64,000 nt of DNA from Rodentibacter abscessus (GTDB lineage: Bacteria; Pseudomonadota; Gammaproteobacteria; Enterobacterales; Pasteurellaceae), in contig NZ_AP038785.1 in assembly GCF_047160095.1 (NCBI RefSeq), positions 1,302,001-1,366,000 of the forward strand, in the 5' to 3' direction. The position numbers and the translations under genes are program-made. Of this stretch, positions 25,077 through 34,843 are shown one piece after another. The notes under the pieces are model-generated. The model made no database searches, was not told the origin of the DNA, and saw nothing but the letters and a program-made list of their open reading frames with translations. Positions within the stretch are counted from its first letter, which is position 1. Each line of letters begins with the position of its first letter.

Positions 25077-27776
25077 TTAATTATATTTTGCACGGTTACC
25101 GTGACAATGTTTATATTTTTTGCCGGAACCGCAAGGACAAGGCTCATTACGACCGACATGACGACGAGAATCCCCCCCCTCATTTTGTGTCGGCTCACCA
25201 TTTTCTCTGACAGGCTGATGAGATTGGCTTTCACGTGTCGCCATCTCTTGACGTGCACGTTCTGCTTCTTCCATTTCTTCCTGAGTGCGCACACGTACGC
25301 GGGTTAATGTTGTAATCACATGATGTTTCAATGAATCCAACATTTCCGTAAACATACGGAAAGATTCTTTTTTATATTCCTGTTTCGGATCTTTTTGTGC
25401 ATAACCGCGCAAGTGAATACCTTGACGTAAATAATCCATTGCCGCTAAATGCTCTTTCCAAAGTTCATCAAGGGTTTGCAACATTACACCTTTTTCAAAG
25501 TTACGCATCGTTTCTTTTCCGGCGAGGGCTTCTTTTTCTTGGTATTCTTCTTCTGCGATTTCTACAATGCGCTCACGTAGGTTTTCTTCGTGAAGATTGC
25601 TATCTTCTTCTAACCAATGCGCAATCGGTAATTCCATACCGAACTCTTGTCTCAAGCGTTCTTCAAGCCCTTTTATATCCCATTGTTCTTCCAAAGAATT
25701 CGGTGGAATATATTGGTCAATCATGGAATTGAATACATCATGGCGAATCGCTTTAATAGTGTCGGAAATATCATCGTTATCCAATAAGTGATTGCGTTGT
25801 TCGTAAATTGCGTGACGTTGATCATTCGCTACATCATCATATTCGAGTAAGTTTTTACGACCATCAAAATGGAATGCTTCCACTTTTGCTTGTGCCGATG
25901 CGATGACTTTTGCCAACATTTTGGATTCCATCGCTTCACCCGGTACGGTAAAGGCTTTGCGCATTAAATTTAGCTTGCCTTCGTTCAGGTAAATACGCAT
26001 TAAACCGTCTTCTAAAGACAAGTAGAAACGGGACGAACCCGGATCACCTTGACGACCCGAACGACCACGTAATTGGTTGTCAATACGGCGAGATTCGTGA
26101 CGCTCGGTACCGATAATATGCAGACCACCGGCTTTCATCACGATTTCGTGGTTTTTCTCCCATTCTGCTTTTAACGCATCAATTTGTTGCTGGGTAGGAT
26201 TTTCCAATTTTGCCGCTTGTGCTTTCCAGTTCCCTCCAAGAATAATATCCGTACCGCGTCCCGCCATATTTGTTGCGATAGTCACTGCGCCCGGATAACC
26301 GGCTTCCGCCACGATTTCAGCCTCTTGTTGGTGGAATTTCGCATTTAATACGTTGTGTTTAATACCGGCTTTATCTAAGGCTTTAGATAATTCTTCGGAT
26401 TTTTCAACGGAAATCGTACCAACCAACACAGGTTGCTGGCGAGCGACACAATCTTTAATGTCTTCAATGATCGCATTAAATTTGTATTCTTCACTCTCAA
26501 ACATTAAATCCGTACGGTCATCACGAATCATTGGGCGATTGGTTGGAATCACTACGGTTTCCAAACCATAAATTTGTTGGAATTCAAAGGCTTCGGTATC
26601 CGCCGTCCCCGTCATTCCTGCCAATTTTTCGTATAGGCGGAAATAGTTTTGATAAGAAATTGAGGCAACGGTTTGGTTTTCGCTCTTAATATCTACGCCT
26701 TCTTTTGCTTCAATGGCTTGATGCAAACCGTCAGACCAACGACGTCCTGCCATTGTACGACCGGTGTGCTCATCTACAATGACGATTTCCCCGTCTTTGA
26801 CGATATAATCCACATCACGTTCAAACAAAGTATGGGCGCGCAATGCCGCCATCACGTGGTGGAGTAATACGATACGTCCCGGTGAATAGAGGGAATCACC
26901 TTCCGGCATTAACCCTTGTTCTACCAACCAGTTTTCAACCTTTTCTTGACCGCGTTCGGTTAAATGAGCTTGTTTAGATTTGAGATCCAAAGTGAAATCG
27001 CCTTCACCTTGATATTCTTCCGTATCTTCTTTTTCTTGTTTGATTAAATGCGGGATCAATTTATTCACTGCAATGTAAAGTCCGGAACTATCTTCCGCCT
27101 GACCAGAAATAATTAATGGCGTACGGGCTTCATCAATTAAAATAGAATCCACTTCATCCACTAAGGCATAGCCTAAAGAGCGTTGGAAACGTTCTTCTTT
27201 TGAATGCGCTAAGTTGTCGCGCAGGTAATCAAAGCCAAGTTCGCTGTTTGTTGCGTAAGTAATATCCGCTGCATAAGCCGCGCGTTTGGCTTCAGGCGGT
27301 AAACCCGGAATATTTACGCCGACACTCATTCCTAAAAATTCAAATAACGGACGATTCGTTTCTGCATCTCGGCGGGCAAGGTAATCATTCACGGTTACCA
27401 CGTGAACGCCTTTGCCTTCAAGGGCGATTAAATAGCAAGGCAATGTTGCGGTTAAGGTTTTCCCTTCACCTGTTCGCATTTCCGCAATGCAACGATTAGT
27501 CAGCACCATACCGCCGATAAGCTGTACATCAAAATGACGCATACCCAAAACACGTTTGCTTGCTTCACGTACTGTGGCAAAGGCTTCCGGTAAAATATCC
27601 TGTAAGGTTTCGCCGGATTTTAGGCGATCGCGAAATTCATCGGTTTTAGCACGGAGTTGTTCATCGGTTAGCGCTTCAAATTCAGATTCTAATTTGTTGA
27701 TTTTTACGACTTGTTTTTTAAGTTTACGCAAAATACGGTCGTTACGGCTACCAAAAATTTTCGTTAAAATGCTCAT
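25077..27776 (-). CDS. secA: Protein translocase ATPase SecA
   Basis: An 899-residue motor of the Sec pathway. Walker A RTGEGKT is at residues 101-107, and the DEAD-like VDEVDSILIDEART follows. The C-terminus is a zinc-binding SEC-C motif (EPCPCGSGKKYKHCHG) that contacts SecB and the ribosome. It drives preprotein export through SecYEG. The start at 27776 follows AAAGAGA. A secM-like gene lies 124 bp upstream on the same strand, so SecA synthesis is probably tuned to secretion capacity as in E. coli. Confidence 0.98.
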   Translation of the reverse strand: MSILTKIFGSRNDRILRKLKKQVVKINKLESEFEALTDEQLRAKTDEFRDRLKSGETLQDILPEAFATVREASKRVLGMRHFDVQLIGGMVLTNRCIAEMRTGEGKTLTATLPCYLIALEGKGVHVVTVNDYLARRDAETNRPLFEFLGMSVGVNIPGLPPEAKRAAYAADITYATNSELGFDYLRDNLAHSKEERFQRSLGYALVDEVDSILIDEARTPLIISGQAEDSSGLYIAVNKLIPHLIKQEKEDTEEYQGEGDFTLDLKSKQAHLTERGQEKVENWLVEQGLMPEGDSLYSPGRIVLLHHVMAALRAHTLFERDVDYIVKDGEIVIVDEHTGRTMAGRRWSDGLHQAIEAKEGVDIKSENQTVASISYQNYFRLYEKLAGMTGTADTEAFEFQQIYGLETVVIPTNRPMIRDDRTDLMFESEEYKFNAIIEDIKDCVARQQPVLVGTISVEKSEELSKALDKAGIKHNVLNAKFHQQEAEIVAEAGYPGAVTIATNMAGRGTDIILGGNWKAQAAKLENPTQQQIDALKAEWEKNHEIVMKAGGLHIIGTERHESRRIDNQLRGRSGRQGDPGSSRFYLSLEDGLMRIYLNEGKLNLMRKAFTVPGEAMESKMLAKVIASAQAKVEAFHFDGRKNLLEYDDVANDQRHAIYEQRNHLLDNDDISDTIKAIRHDVFNSMIDQYIPPNSLEEQWDIKGLEERLRQEFGMELPIAHWLEEDSNLHEENLRERIVEIAEEEYQEKEALAGKETMRNFEKGVMLQTLDELWKEHLAAMDYLRQGIHLRGYAQKDPKQEYKKESFRMFTEMLDSLKHHVITTLTRVRVRTQEEMEEAERARQEMATRESQSHQPVRENGEPTQNEGGDSRRHVGRNEPCPCGSGKKYKHCHGNRAKYN

Positions 27777-27900
27777 AATTTCTCTTTAAAAAATAATAGG
27801 TTAAATCAGGTGGTGCGAGCGAAACGGTTATATTTCACGCACACAAAAATATTATTTTGTATGAATCCTTTAAATTCAGACAAACGACGGAAAGTGGAAA

Positions 27901-28203
27901 TTAAATAAGCGGAGGTCCGGCACGAATAGGGGCTTGAAGATTCAATACATTCGCAACAAAGTGCGGTCGAATTTCAAGATGTTTTTCTGTGGAATGGGGG
28001 ATTGAGGATTGTTGAAAACTTTGACGTTGTATTTCTCGTACGACTTTTGCCGTTTCCAACGCTTGTTGAATAGATACCTGAGATGCATAATTTTCCGCAG
28101 ATTGATTTTCTAAGCTTTGCGCATTAGGTAAAGCAAAAATCGCGATCATACTTAAAAGTAGTCGCGACCAAAAATTCGGTTTGCCTTTGCCTGAAATCAT
28201 CAT
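27901..28203 (-). CDS. secM: SecM-like secretion monitor with a shortened arrest motif
   Basis: A 100-residue protein placed just before secA, as E. coli secM is. It has an N-terminal signal-like helix (FWSRLLLSMIAIFALPNAQS) and ends FVANVLNLQAPIRAGPPLI. The terminal IRAGP matches the core of the E. coli arrest peptide FXXXXWIXXXXGIRAGP; Arg94 and Pro97 would correspond to the essential Arg163 and Pro166. The upstream part differs: no Trp-Ile, and one residue fewer between Phe and the core. Start 28203 or the next ATG, 28200. Stalling would expose the secA ribosome binding site. Confidence 0.8.
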   Translation of the reverse strand: MMISGKGKPNFWSRLLLSMIAIFALPNAQSLENQSAENYASQVSIQQALETAKVVREIQRQSFQQSSIPHSTEKHLEIRPHFVANVLNLQAPIRAGPPLI

Positions 28204-28276
28204 CTCGTTGTTTTGTGTAAAAATTGCGTGTATTGTAGCGAAAATTTGAATTGATGTCATTTATTGGGGCTATTTT

Positions 28277-28606
28277 ATGGAAAACAAGGCGAAACGTTAC
28301 CAAAAAGCGGTGAATATTGTGGATGTAATGGAACACTCTTCCTTTGCCAAAATGATGAAAGAAGGGCTAGCCACTCACGAATTGAATCAAAAATTCAACC
28401 GCTCTTTTCCTCAGGAGTTTAAAGGTTTATTCCGAGTCGGCCGTGTAAGCAATAACGTGCTATTTGTTGAAGTGGCAAACGCCGTTGTACGCCAAGGCAT
28501 TTTATTTCGCCAAACCGCATTATTAAAATTGATTCAAGAGGATTACCCACAAGTGGAAAAATTGGATGTAAAAATAAATCCGGAATTTGTAAAAATCACG
28601 CTTTAA
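28277..28606 (+). CDS. dciA: DUF721 / DciA-family protein (probable DnaB helicase loader)
   Basis: A 109-residue DUF721 protein. The conserved core reads FKGLFRVGRVSNNVLFVEV and VRQGILFRQTALLKLIQED, the KH-like domain of DciA. DciA loads the replicative helicase in bacteria that lack phage-derived DnaC/DnaI. It is divergent from secM with about 73 bp between the starts. Its last 11 bases overlap the end of the convergent dam gene. Family assignment is firm; the loading role is inferred from studied homologues. Confidence 0.82.
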   Translation: MENKAKRYQKAVNIVDVMEHSSFAKMMKEGLATHELNQKFNRSFPQEFKGLFRVGRVSNNVLFVEVANAVVRQGILFRQTALLKLIQEDYPQVEKLDVKINPEFVKITL

Positions 28607-29447
28607 AAATCGCAATCAATTCCTTCACTTTCACACGTTTTTCCGAATTTTGGCTAATGGAACGCTGAACTTTTACGCGTTTGAATTTTGCCCCTTTATA
28701 AATTTCACGTGTGAATTTGGTGTCGTGGTTGGATATCAGTACGAAAACTTGCTTTTCTTTTTGCACTTTTCTTGCTATTTCCGCTAAAGCACGTTGATGA
28801 TTCAAGCCAAATTCATTGCCGGCATAACCGGTAAAATTTGTCTCTTGTTGGAGTGGCGCATATGGCGGATCGCAATAAATGACAGAATTTCTATCCGCCA
28901 AGTCAAAGGTTTGTTGAAAATCACCGCATAAAAAGACCGCACTTTGTGCTTTATGCGCAAAATAACGGAGCTCGTCTTCAGGAAAATAATGGGATTTATA
29001 TGCGCCGAAAGGAACATTAAACTCATTTTTGCTGTTGTAGCGACACAATCCGTTAAAGCCGAAACGGTTTAAATAAAGAAAAATGACTGCACGCTCAAAA
29101 GGATCTTGTGATAGGTTAAATTGCAGTCTTTTGCTGTAATAGTAATTGGGCGTGTTGGCATTTGGATCAAAGAAAATCGGTTTACAGGCTTGAATATAGC
29201 TGTCCACATTTTCTTTCACAATATTAAATAAATTAATCAAATCAGGATTAATATCCGCCAGAATATAGCGTTCAAAATTAGAATTGAGAAAAACAGCCCC
29301 GGCACCAACAAAAGGCTCGATTAAACATTGTTTTTTCTTTGGAAAGGCTTTATTGATATCGTCCGTTAAACGAAATTTCCCTCCCGCCCATTTTAAAAAC
29401 GGACGATGTTTAATTCTAGGCTTAATTTGTTTTTTCGGACGCAACAT
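28596..29447 (-). CDS. dam: DNA adenine methylase Dam (GATC)
   Basis: A 283-residue class-alpha N6-adenine methyltransferase. Seen: the SAM-binding start PFLKWAGGKFRLTDDI, FVGAGAVFLN, the target-recognition region RYNSKNEFNVPFGAYK, and the catalytic DPPY (VIYCDPPYAP). Dam methylates GATC and serves mismatch repair and replication timing. I start it at 29447 (MLRPKKQIK), one base after the aroB stop codon; an 11-codon extension would run back into aroB. It is third in the aroK-aroB-dam operon, conserved in gammaproteobacteria. Confidence 0.95.
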   Translation of the reverse strand: MLRPKKQIKPRIKHRPFLKWAGGKFRLTDDINKAFPKKKQCLIEPFVGAGAVFLNSNFERYILADINPDLINLFNIVKENVDSYIQACKPIFFDPNANTPNYYYSKRLQFNLSQDPFERAVIFLYLNRFGFNGLCRYNSKNEFNVPFGAYKSHYFPEDELRYFAHKAQSAVFLCGDFQQTFDLADRNSVIYCDPPYAPLQQETNFTGYAGNEFGLNHQRALAEIARKVQKEKQVFVLISNHDTKFTREIYKGAKFKRVKVQRSISQNSEKRVKVKELIAIFKA

Positions 29448-29448
29448 C

Positions 29449-30537
29449 TTAATGCGTTTGAGTGCAGCGGCGAATGGCACTTAACACAAGAGTATGATCG
29501 GTATCTGTTGCGACATAGGCTTGACCGAGTGATTTAAGAAGCACCAAACGCAATTTACCGGCGAGCACTTTTTTATCACGCATCATATGTGGCAAATAGT
29601 CTTCCGGTTGCATGGTATCCGGCGACACCGTCGGCAAGTTAGCGCGAGCAAGTAACTTTTCTAAACGCGATACGTCTGCGATGGAAATATTGCCTAATTC
29701 TTCCGAAAGCGCAGCCGCCATCATCATTCCCGTAGAAACCGCTTCACCGTGTAGCCAGTTACCATAGCCAAGATGCGTTTCAATGGCATGACCGAAAGTA
29801 TGACCAAGGTTTAGTAAAGCGCGATCACCTTTTTCTTTTTCATCGCGTGCCACAACATCCGCTTTAATTTGGCAACAGCGTGCAATGCAGTATTGTAAGG
29901 CTTCTTGTTTTAATGCGACAAGCTCGTCAATATGTTTTTCCAGCCATTCGAAAAATTGCCCTTCAAGAATTGCGCCGTATTTGATCACTTCCGCCAAACC
30001 GGCATTGACTTCACGTTTTGGTAAAGTATTGAGTGTGAGCGTATCAATCAATACGGTGGAAGGTTGATAAAAGGCACCGATCATATTTTTACCGAGTTCG
30101 TGATTTACCGCAGTTTTGCCACCTACGGAAGAATCTACCTGAGAAAGTAAAGTCGTTGGAATTTGAAGTAAACGCACTCCACGCTGATAACTTGCTGCGG
30201 CAAAGCCGGCAACATCACCGATGACACCGCCACCTAAGGCGATAATGGTGGTATCTCTCCCGTGATTTCCCTTTAAAAGTGCGGTAAAAATCAGGTTTAA
30301 AGATTCCAATGTTTTGTATTTTTCGCCATCCGGCAGTAAAACGTGCTCAACCGAACAACCGCGTTTTTCGAGGGCTTGTGTAACGGTTTCTAAATAAAAC
30401 TGTGCAACAGTGGGGTTTGATACAATCATTACGCGTTCCCCCTGTTTCACCGGATAATTACGTTCATCTAGCAACAAACCGCTACCGATTAAAATCGGAT
30501 AACTACGTTCTTGTAATTCCACATTGACGCACAGCAT
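29449..30537 (-). CDS. aroB: 3-dehydroquinate synthase
   Basis: A 362-residue NAD-dependent enzyme of the shikimate pathway that cyclises DAHP to 3-dehydroquinate. Motifs seen: LPDGEKYKTLESL, GGGVIGDVAGFAAASYQRG, PTTLLSQVDSSVGGKTAVN, and the zinc-site region NLGHTFGHAIE with GNWLHGEAVSTGM. It follows aroK by 9 bp and dam starts one base after its stop codon. Confidence 0.97.
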   Translation of the reverse strand: MLCVNVELQERSYPILIGSGLLLDERNYPVKQGERVMIVSNPTVAQFYLETVTQALEKRGCSVEHVLLPDGEKYKTLESLNLIFTALLKGNHGRDTTIIALGGGVIGDVAGFAAASYQRGVRLLQIPTTLLSQVDSSVGGKTAVNHELGKNMIGAFYQPSTVLIDTLTLNTLPKREVNAGLAEVIKYGAILEGQFFEWLEKHIDELVALKQEALQYCIARCCQIKADVVARDEKEKGDRALLNLGHTFGHAIETHLGYGNWLHGEAVSTGMMMAAALSEELGNISIADVSRLEKLLARANLPTVSPDTMQPEDYLPHMMRDKKVLAGKLRLVLLKSLGQAYVATDTDHTLVLSAIRRCTQTH

Positions 30538-30546
30538 TATTTATCC

Positions 30547-31089
30547 TTAGATTGAGTTATTCAATCCGTTTATATTATCAATTAAATCTACGATTTGGTT
30601 TACCATTACTTTGGCATTTTGTTCATCGGTAGGAAGTGTCATATCGGCAATTTCTTCATATAAAGGATTACGAATTTTTGCCAAATCTTCCAGTACTTGA
30701 CGCGGATCATCGACACCTTGCAAAAGAGGGCGTTTTTTATCACGTTGAGTCCGTTGGAATTGCTTATCCACCGTTGTTTCTAAATAAATTACAATACCGC
30801 GGGCAGATAAATAATTGCGGTTATCTTTCGACATTACCGTCCCTCCGCCGGTAGAAAGTACGATACCTTGCATTTGGGTCAGTTCATTAATAATACGTTC
30901 TTCACGTTTGCGAAAACCTTCTTCACCCTCTAAATCAAAAATCCAACTAATATCTGCGCCTGCCCGTTCCTCAATTACGGCATCGGAATCCACAAAATCC
31001 ATATTCAGTTGTTGTGCTAATTGACGACCGATAGTGCTTTTTCCCGCACCCATAGGCCCTACTAAAAAAATATTACGTTTTTCAGCCAT
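30547..31089 (-). CDS. aroK: Shikimate kinase AroK
   Basis: A 180-residue kinase that phosphorylates shikimate. The P-loop GPMGAGKST is near residues 11-19, followed by DSDAVIEERAG (shikimate site), FRKREERIINEL and the lid arginines (FQRTQRDKKRPLL). It starts MAEKRNIFLVGPMG and leads the aroK-aroB-dam operon. The gap upstream to the ZIP gene start (266 bp) contains an uptake sequence at about 31250 and no other clear feature. Confidence 0.96.
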   Translation of the reverse strand: MAEKRNIFLVGPMGAGKSTIGRQLAQQLNMDFVDSDAVIEERAGADISWIFDLEGEEGFRKREERIINELTQMQGIVLSTGGGTVMSKDNRNYLSARGIVIYLETTVDKQFQRTQRDKKRPLLQGVDDPRQVLEDLAKIRNPLYEEIADMTLPTDEQNAKVMVNQIVDLIDNINGLNNSI

Positions 31090-31355
31090 TGTTTTTTTCT
31101 AACGATAAATTTACTCAAAATCGATCTTTTTAAAAATTAAGCAAAACCACGAAGTCCGCCAAAAGATCACCCAAAAAATCTTTGAGATTATCGCAATAAA
31201 TCGCCCTAATTTTCAACCTCTGAGGAAGATTTATTTTAGAAATGGCTAAAGTGCGGTCAAAAAATCCTTCTTTTTTATCACTACCTATCAGATTAACAGA
31301 TTGAGCTTTCTTTTACGCAAAGGTATAGTTGCCACGCTTTTTGTGGGGAAATGGT

Positions 31356-32198
31356 ATGAATGTTATTTTTGATTATTTTTTATCACTAAATCCGGTGTTC
31401 CAAGCATTAATTGCCGGATTATTTACGTGGTTTTGTACGATCTTTGGCTCTGCCTTTGTCTTTTTTTTCAAACAAGTAAACCAAAAATTACTTGATAGTA
31501 TGATGGGGTTTGCCGCCGGAGTTATGATTGCGGCTTCGGTTTGGTCATTACTTGAACCGTCCTTTGATTTTGCTAAACAAAGTTCAATCGAATGGTATTG
31601 GTTACCGACATTAGTTGGTTTCTTAATCGGCGGATTATTTTTACGTACCCTTGACTATTTGGTTCCTCATTTGCATTTAAGCAAACCTATTGAAGAAGCG
31701 GAGGGAATGCAGCCACATCGTAGGCTCTCTAAATCAATGTTACTTTTCTTGGCGATCACTATTCACAATATTCCCGAAGGACTTGCAATCGGTGTGGCAT
31801 TTGGTGCAATCGCTACCCTTGGTGAGGGAGCGGACGCGCTACCACTCACCTTAAGTGCAATCGGTCTTGCGATTGGTATGGGATTACAAAATGTGCCTGA
31901 AGGCTCGGCACTTTCTATGCCGTTGCGGGCTGAGGGACATAGCAGAATGAAAGCTTTCGCTTATGGTGCTTTTTCAGCGATTGTTGAACCGATTGGCGCA
32001 GTTATCGGCGCATTATTTGTTATTTCGATGACATCAATTTTGCCGTATGCCCTCGCTTTTGCTGCCGGCGCAATGATTTTCGTTGTTGTAGAAGAATTGA
32101 TTCCGGAATCGCAAAGTAACGGCAACACGGATCTTGCAACATTGAGTTTAATGTTGGGATTTTCATTAATGATGATTTTAGATGTCGTGTTAGGATAG
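31356..32198 (+). CDS. ZIP family divalent metal transporter
   Basis: A 280-residue membrane protein with about eight helices. Signature metal-site helices are seen: TIHNIPEGLAIGVAFGA (helix 4) and GLQNVPEGSALSMPL (helix 5), with a later EELIPES. ZIP proteins import zinc, iron or manganese into the cytoplasm. It resembles the ZupT/GufA group, whose helix 4-5 motifs differ in the same way. The ATG at 31356 is chosen because a hydrophobic N-terminus follows at once; nine upstream codons are also open. Specificity cannot be told. Confidence 0.85.
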   Translation: MNVIFDYFLSLNPVFQALIAGLFTWFCTIFGSAFVFFFKQVNQKLLDSMMGFAAGVMIAASVWSLLEPSFDFAKQSSIEWYWLPTLVGFLIGGLFLRTLDYLVPHLHLSKPIEEAEGMQPHRRLSKSMLLFLAITIHNIPEGLAIGVAFGAIATLGEGADALPLTLSAIGLAIGMGLQNVPEGSALSMPLRAEGHSRMKAFAYGAFSAIVEPIGAVIGALFVISMTSILPYALAFAAGAMIFVVVEELIPESQSNGNTDLATLSLMLGFSLMMILDVVLG

Positions 32199-32211
32199 AT
32201 GTGCCGTAAAG

Positions 32212-32255
32212 AAAAAGTGCGGTTAAAATCTCACAAAATCTTAACCGCACTTTTT
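32212..32255. terminator. Bidirectional terminator between the ZIP gene and plsB
   Basis: AAAAAGTGCGGTTAA and TTAACCGCACTTTTT form a perfect 15-bp stem built on two inverted uptake sequences, with a 14-base loop. The genes on both sides converge on it. Confidence 0.85.
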
Positions 32256-32256
32256 A

Positions 32257-34686
32257 TTATTTGATTTCTTCCGTCTTCTCCGCAGTGCCTTTAATGGTAA
32301 GGCTGATTTCTGTGGAAATGAGATATTCAAGAATAGCGGAAAGCTCGGCTAAATTGGTAAGATTGCCGTTTCCTTCTTCATCAAAATACTCCTCATCTTT
32401 TAAATTGGCGATAAAGGCGGAGAATACCGCTTTATCAAAGAACTCCGGTGCATTAATACCATGTAGTACGGAAAGACGTTGAGCCACTAATTGACTTTCT
32501 TTTTCCAGCGCACTACGTGAAATTTTCGGATCTTTTTGCAAAATAGTTACGGTGATGTAATAACGTTGCAAAATCTCACGTACGCCGGCAGACCAAAGCT
32601 GTAAAATGCGCACTTTTGAGCGGTTAATTGAAAGTAAATTGTCATTTGTATGAATGACTTCTTGGCGGGTAAATTCCGCAATAATTTTGCTGATTTGTGT
32701 TTTTAATTCTTCTTGATTGAAATGTAAGAATAATTCACCTTTTAGAAAAGGATAAATTTTACTTACGGCATCTAACATCAAATCTTTTTGAATGGCTTCG
32801 TAATGTAGCACAATGCTTGCAACCAAAGACGGTAATACAAAAGAGTGTTGAATATTATTACGATAGTAAGTCATTAACACGGCGGAAGTTCGTTCAAGAC
32901 GGACGATTTCGCCGAAATTATCTTTTTCAACCAACACGCCCACGCGATCAAGACTTAATACATGTTCCAACATTTTATTAGGAGTATCCGCCGGAATCAC
33001 CATATCTTCGGAATACGGCGCTTGTTGCAACATTTGTTGATAGCTGCTTAACTGCTCAAGTAATTGTTCACGAGAAAGTGCGCGCTGGCGAGAAGAGAGT
33101 AATGCCGTTCCTACAAGGTTCATCGAATTTACCGCAGCAGCTTTATTGATATTCACCATCACTTGATTGGAAATGGCATCCACAGCTTGATTAAACCATT
33201 GTGGCTTCTCTTCGCTATGACTCTCTTTCCAATCGGGGAAATGTTGGTTGAGGTAGTTTGATAATGTAATAGGTTCACCGAAATTAACGAAGCCTTGACC
33301 TAAATTACGCAATTTTTTAATCACTCGGATTACTAATCCCGCATTTTCTTTTTCTTTCGCCGCACCACGTAATTCTTTCGCATAGGTATCAACTTCCAAT
33401 ACGTGTTCGTAACCCACATATACCGGTACGACAGAAATCGGACGACTCTGATTATGTTGGAGTGCCTGTAAAGTCATCGACATCATTCCTGTTTTCGGTG
33501 CTAGTAAACGACCGGTGCGTGAACGCCCCCCTTCAATAAAATATTCTACAGAATAACCACGGTAAAATAATTCCGCTAAATACTCACGGAAAATCGCAGA
33601 ATAAAGCCGATTTCCTTTGAAAGTACGGCGAATAAAGAAAGCTCCCCAACTACGGAAAATACGACCTACCGGCCAAAAATTCAAGTTAATTCCTGCGGCG
33701 ATGTGTGGCGGCACTAAGCCTTGGTGGTAAAGCACATAAGAAAGCAGTAAATAGTCGATATGACTACGGTGACAAGGCACATAGACGATTTCATGTCCTT
33801 CAAGTGCCAATTTGCGTACGCGATCGGCATTTTGCACATCAATCCCAGAATACAATTTATTCCATAACCAGCGTAAAAATCGATCTGCCGCACGAAGGCT
33901 TGAGTGGCTTACGTCTGCGGCAATTTCATTTAAAATTTTATAGGCTTCTTTTTCCGCTTTTTCACGACTAATGTTTTTGTTTTTTACTTCATCTTCAATG
34001 GCTACTTGAATGGCTTTAGATTGTAATAATTTGTTGAACATTGCTTCACGGTTCGGTAATCGCGGACCGGTTGCAGAAATGCGTTGTCTTGCAAAGTGCA
34101 TTTTCGCCACTCGTGCTAATTTTTGCGCCATTTTTTCATCCGAACCGTGTTCATTCGCCATATAACGTAGTGAAACCGCTTGAGAGAAACGCACAAAGGT
34201 GTCGCGTCCAAACCAAATTGCCGCAAAAGTTTTTTGTATACCGTTTAATAAACGTAAATTCGGTAGAGTGGCTTTATCTTCGTGTCCAGGGGAACGTCCC
34301 CAAAGCACGGAAACCGGTACCAGTTGTACATCTAAGTTTTCAAAAGTGCGGTGTAATTCTAGGTATTTATTAAATACTTGAACGGTTTCGTCTTTCGCTC
34401 CTTTAGATTTAAAAAATCGGCGGCCTTCATCTAAATATACGTAACGAGGCAAACTTACGCCCTGTATATCATTTTTTTGAGCTGGATCAGGTAAGCCCAC
34501 ATTCAAACAGTTACGGCGGAAAATCACAAAATCTGTTTGGGAAGTGTAAGGTAATACATAAACAATCGGTTGAGAAAGGTTAAGTTGAAGTTCTTCAGCC
34601 GGATTGGCAGGAATAGGATTATTTTTTACTAAGAACGATAAAGGAAATTCTAACAATTTACGATAGGCATTCACGATATTCGACAT
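32257..34686 (-). CDS. plsB: Glycerol-3-phosphate acyltransferase PlsB
   Basis: An 809-residue membrane-bound enzyme that puts the first acyl chain on glycerol-3-phosphate, the entry to phospholipid synthesis. Acyltransferase motifs seen: the catalytic CHRSHIDYLLLSY (HX4D), GRIFRSWGAFFIRRTFKGN, FIEGGRSRTGRLL and SVVPVYVGYE. I start it at 34686 (MSNIVNAYRKLLE), the family N-terminus. It is divergent from lexA, and the two lexA boxes lie in the shared promoter, as in E. coli where plsB and lexA also neighbour. Confidence 0.97.
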   Translation of the reverse strand: MSNIVNAYRKLLEFPLSFLVKNNPIPANPAEELQLNLSQPIVYVLPYTSQTDFVIFRRNCLNVGLPDPAQKNDIQGVSLPRYVYLDEGRRFFKSKGAKDETVQVFNKYLELHRTFENLDVQLVPVSVLWGRSPGHEDKATLPNLRLLNGIQKTFAAIWFGRDTFVRFSQAVSLRYMANEHGSDEKMAQKLARVAKMHFARQRISATGPRLPNREAMFNKLLQSKAIQVAIEDEVKNKNISREKAEKEAYKILNEIAADVSHSSLRAADRFLRWLWNKLYSGIDVQNADRVRKLALEGHEIVYVPCHRSHIDYLLLSYVLYHQGLVPPHIAAGINLNFWPVGRIFRSWGAFFIRRTFKGNRLYSAIFREYLAELFYRGYSVEYFIEGGRSRTGRLLAPKTGMMSMTLQALQHNQSRPISVVPVYVGYEHVLEVDTYAKELRGAAKEKENAGLVIRVIKKLRNLGQGFVNFGEPITLSNYLNQHFPDWKESHSEEKPQWFNQAVDAISNQVMVNINKAAAVNSMNLVGTALLSSRQRALSREQLLEQLSSYQQMLQQAPYSEDMVIPADTPNKMLEHVLSLDRVGVLVEKDNFGEIVRLERTSAVLMTYYRNNIQHSFVLPSLVASIVLHYEAIQKDLMLDAVSKIYPFLKGELFLHFNQEELKTQISKIIAEFTRQEVIHTNDNLLSINRSKVRILQLWSAGVREILQRYYITVTILQKDPKISRSALEKESQLVAQRLSVLHGINAPEFFDKAVFSAFIANLKDEEYFDEEGNGNLTNLAELSAILEYLISTEISLTIKGTAEKTEEIK

Positions 34687-34798
34687 AATATAGGTTCTCT
34701 TTTTTATCAAACACTTCCATCATATTATCATATTAGATCGCTTATAACCCTCTAAAATTTAGTATGAACGACAAATAACGGTTGCAACGCCATGAGTT

Positions 34799-34835
34799 CT
34801 GTATATAATGACATAGTTTCTGTATATAACAACAG
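34799..34835. promoter_or_regulatory. Two LexA (SOS) boxes upstream of lexA
   Basis: CTGTATATAACAACAG (34820-34835) is a perfect CTGTN8ACAG box, and CTGTATATAATGACAT (34799-34814) has one mismatch. They are 21 bp centre to centre and the second reaches the lexA ribosome binding site. This fits strong autoregulation; an effect on divergent plsB is possible. Confidence 0.92.
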
Positions 34836-34843
34836 GAGTGGGT

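Noticed and set aside
34838..34843. GTG start two codons upstream of lexA
   Set aside because: It lies within the ribosome binding site region, and the ATG at 34844 gives the conserved LexA N-terminus.
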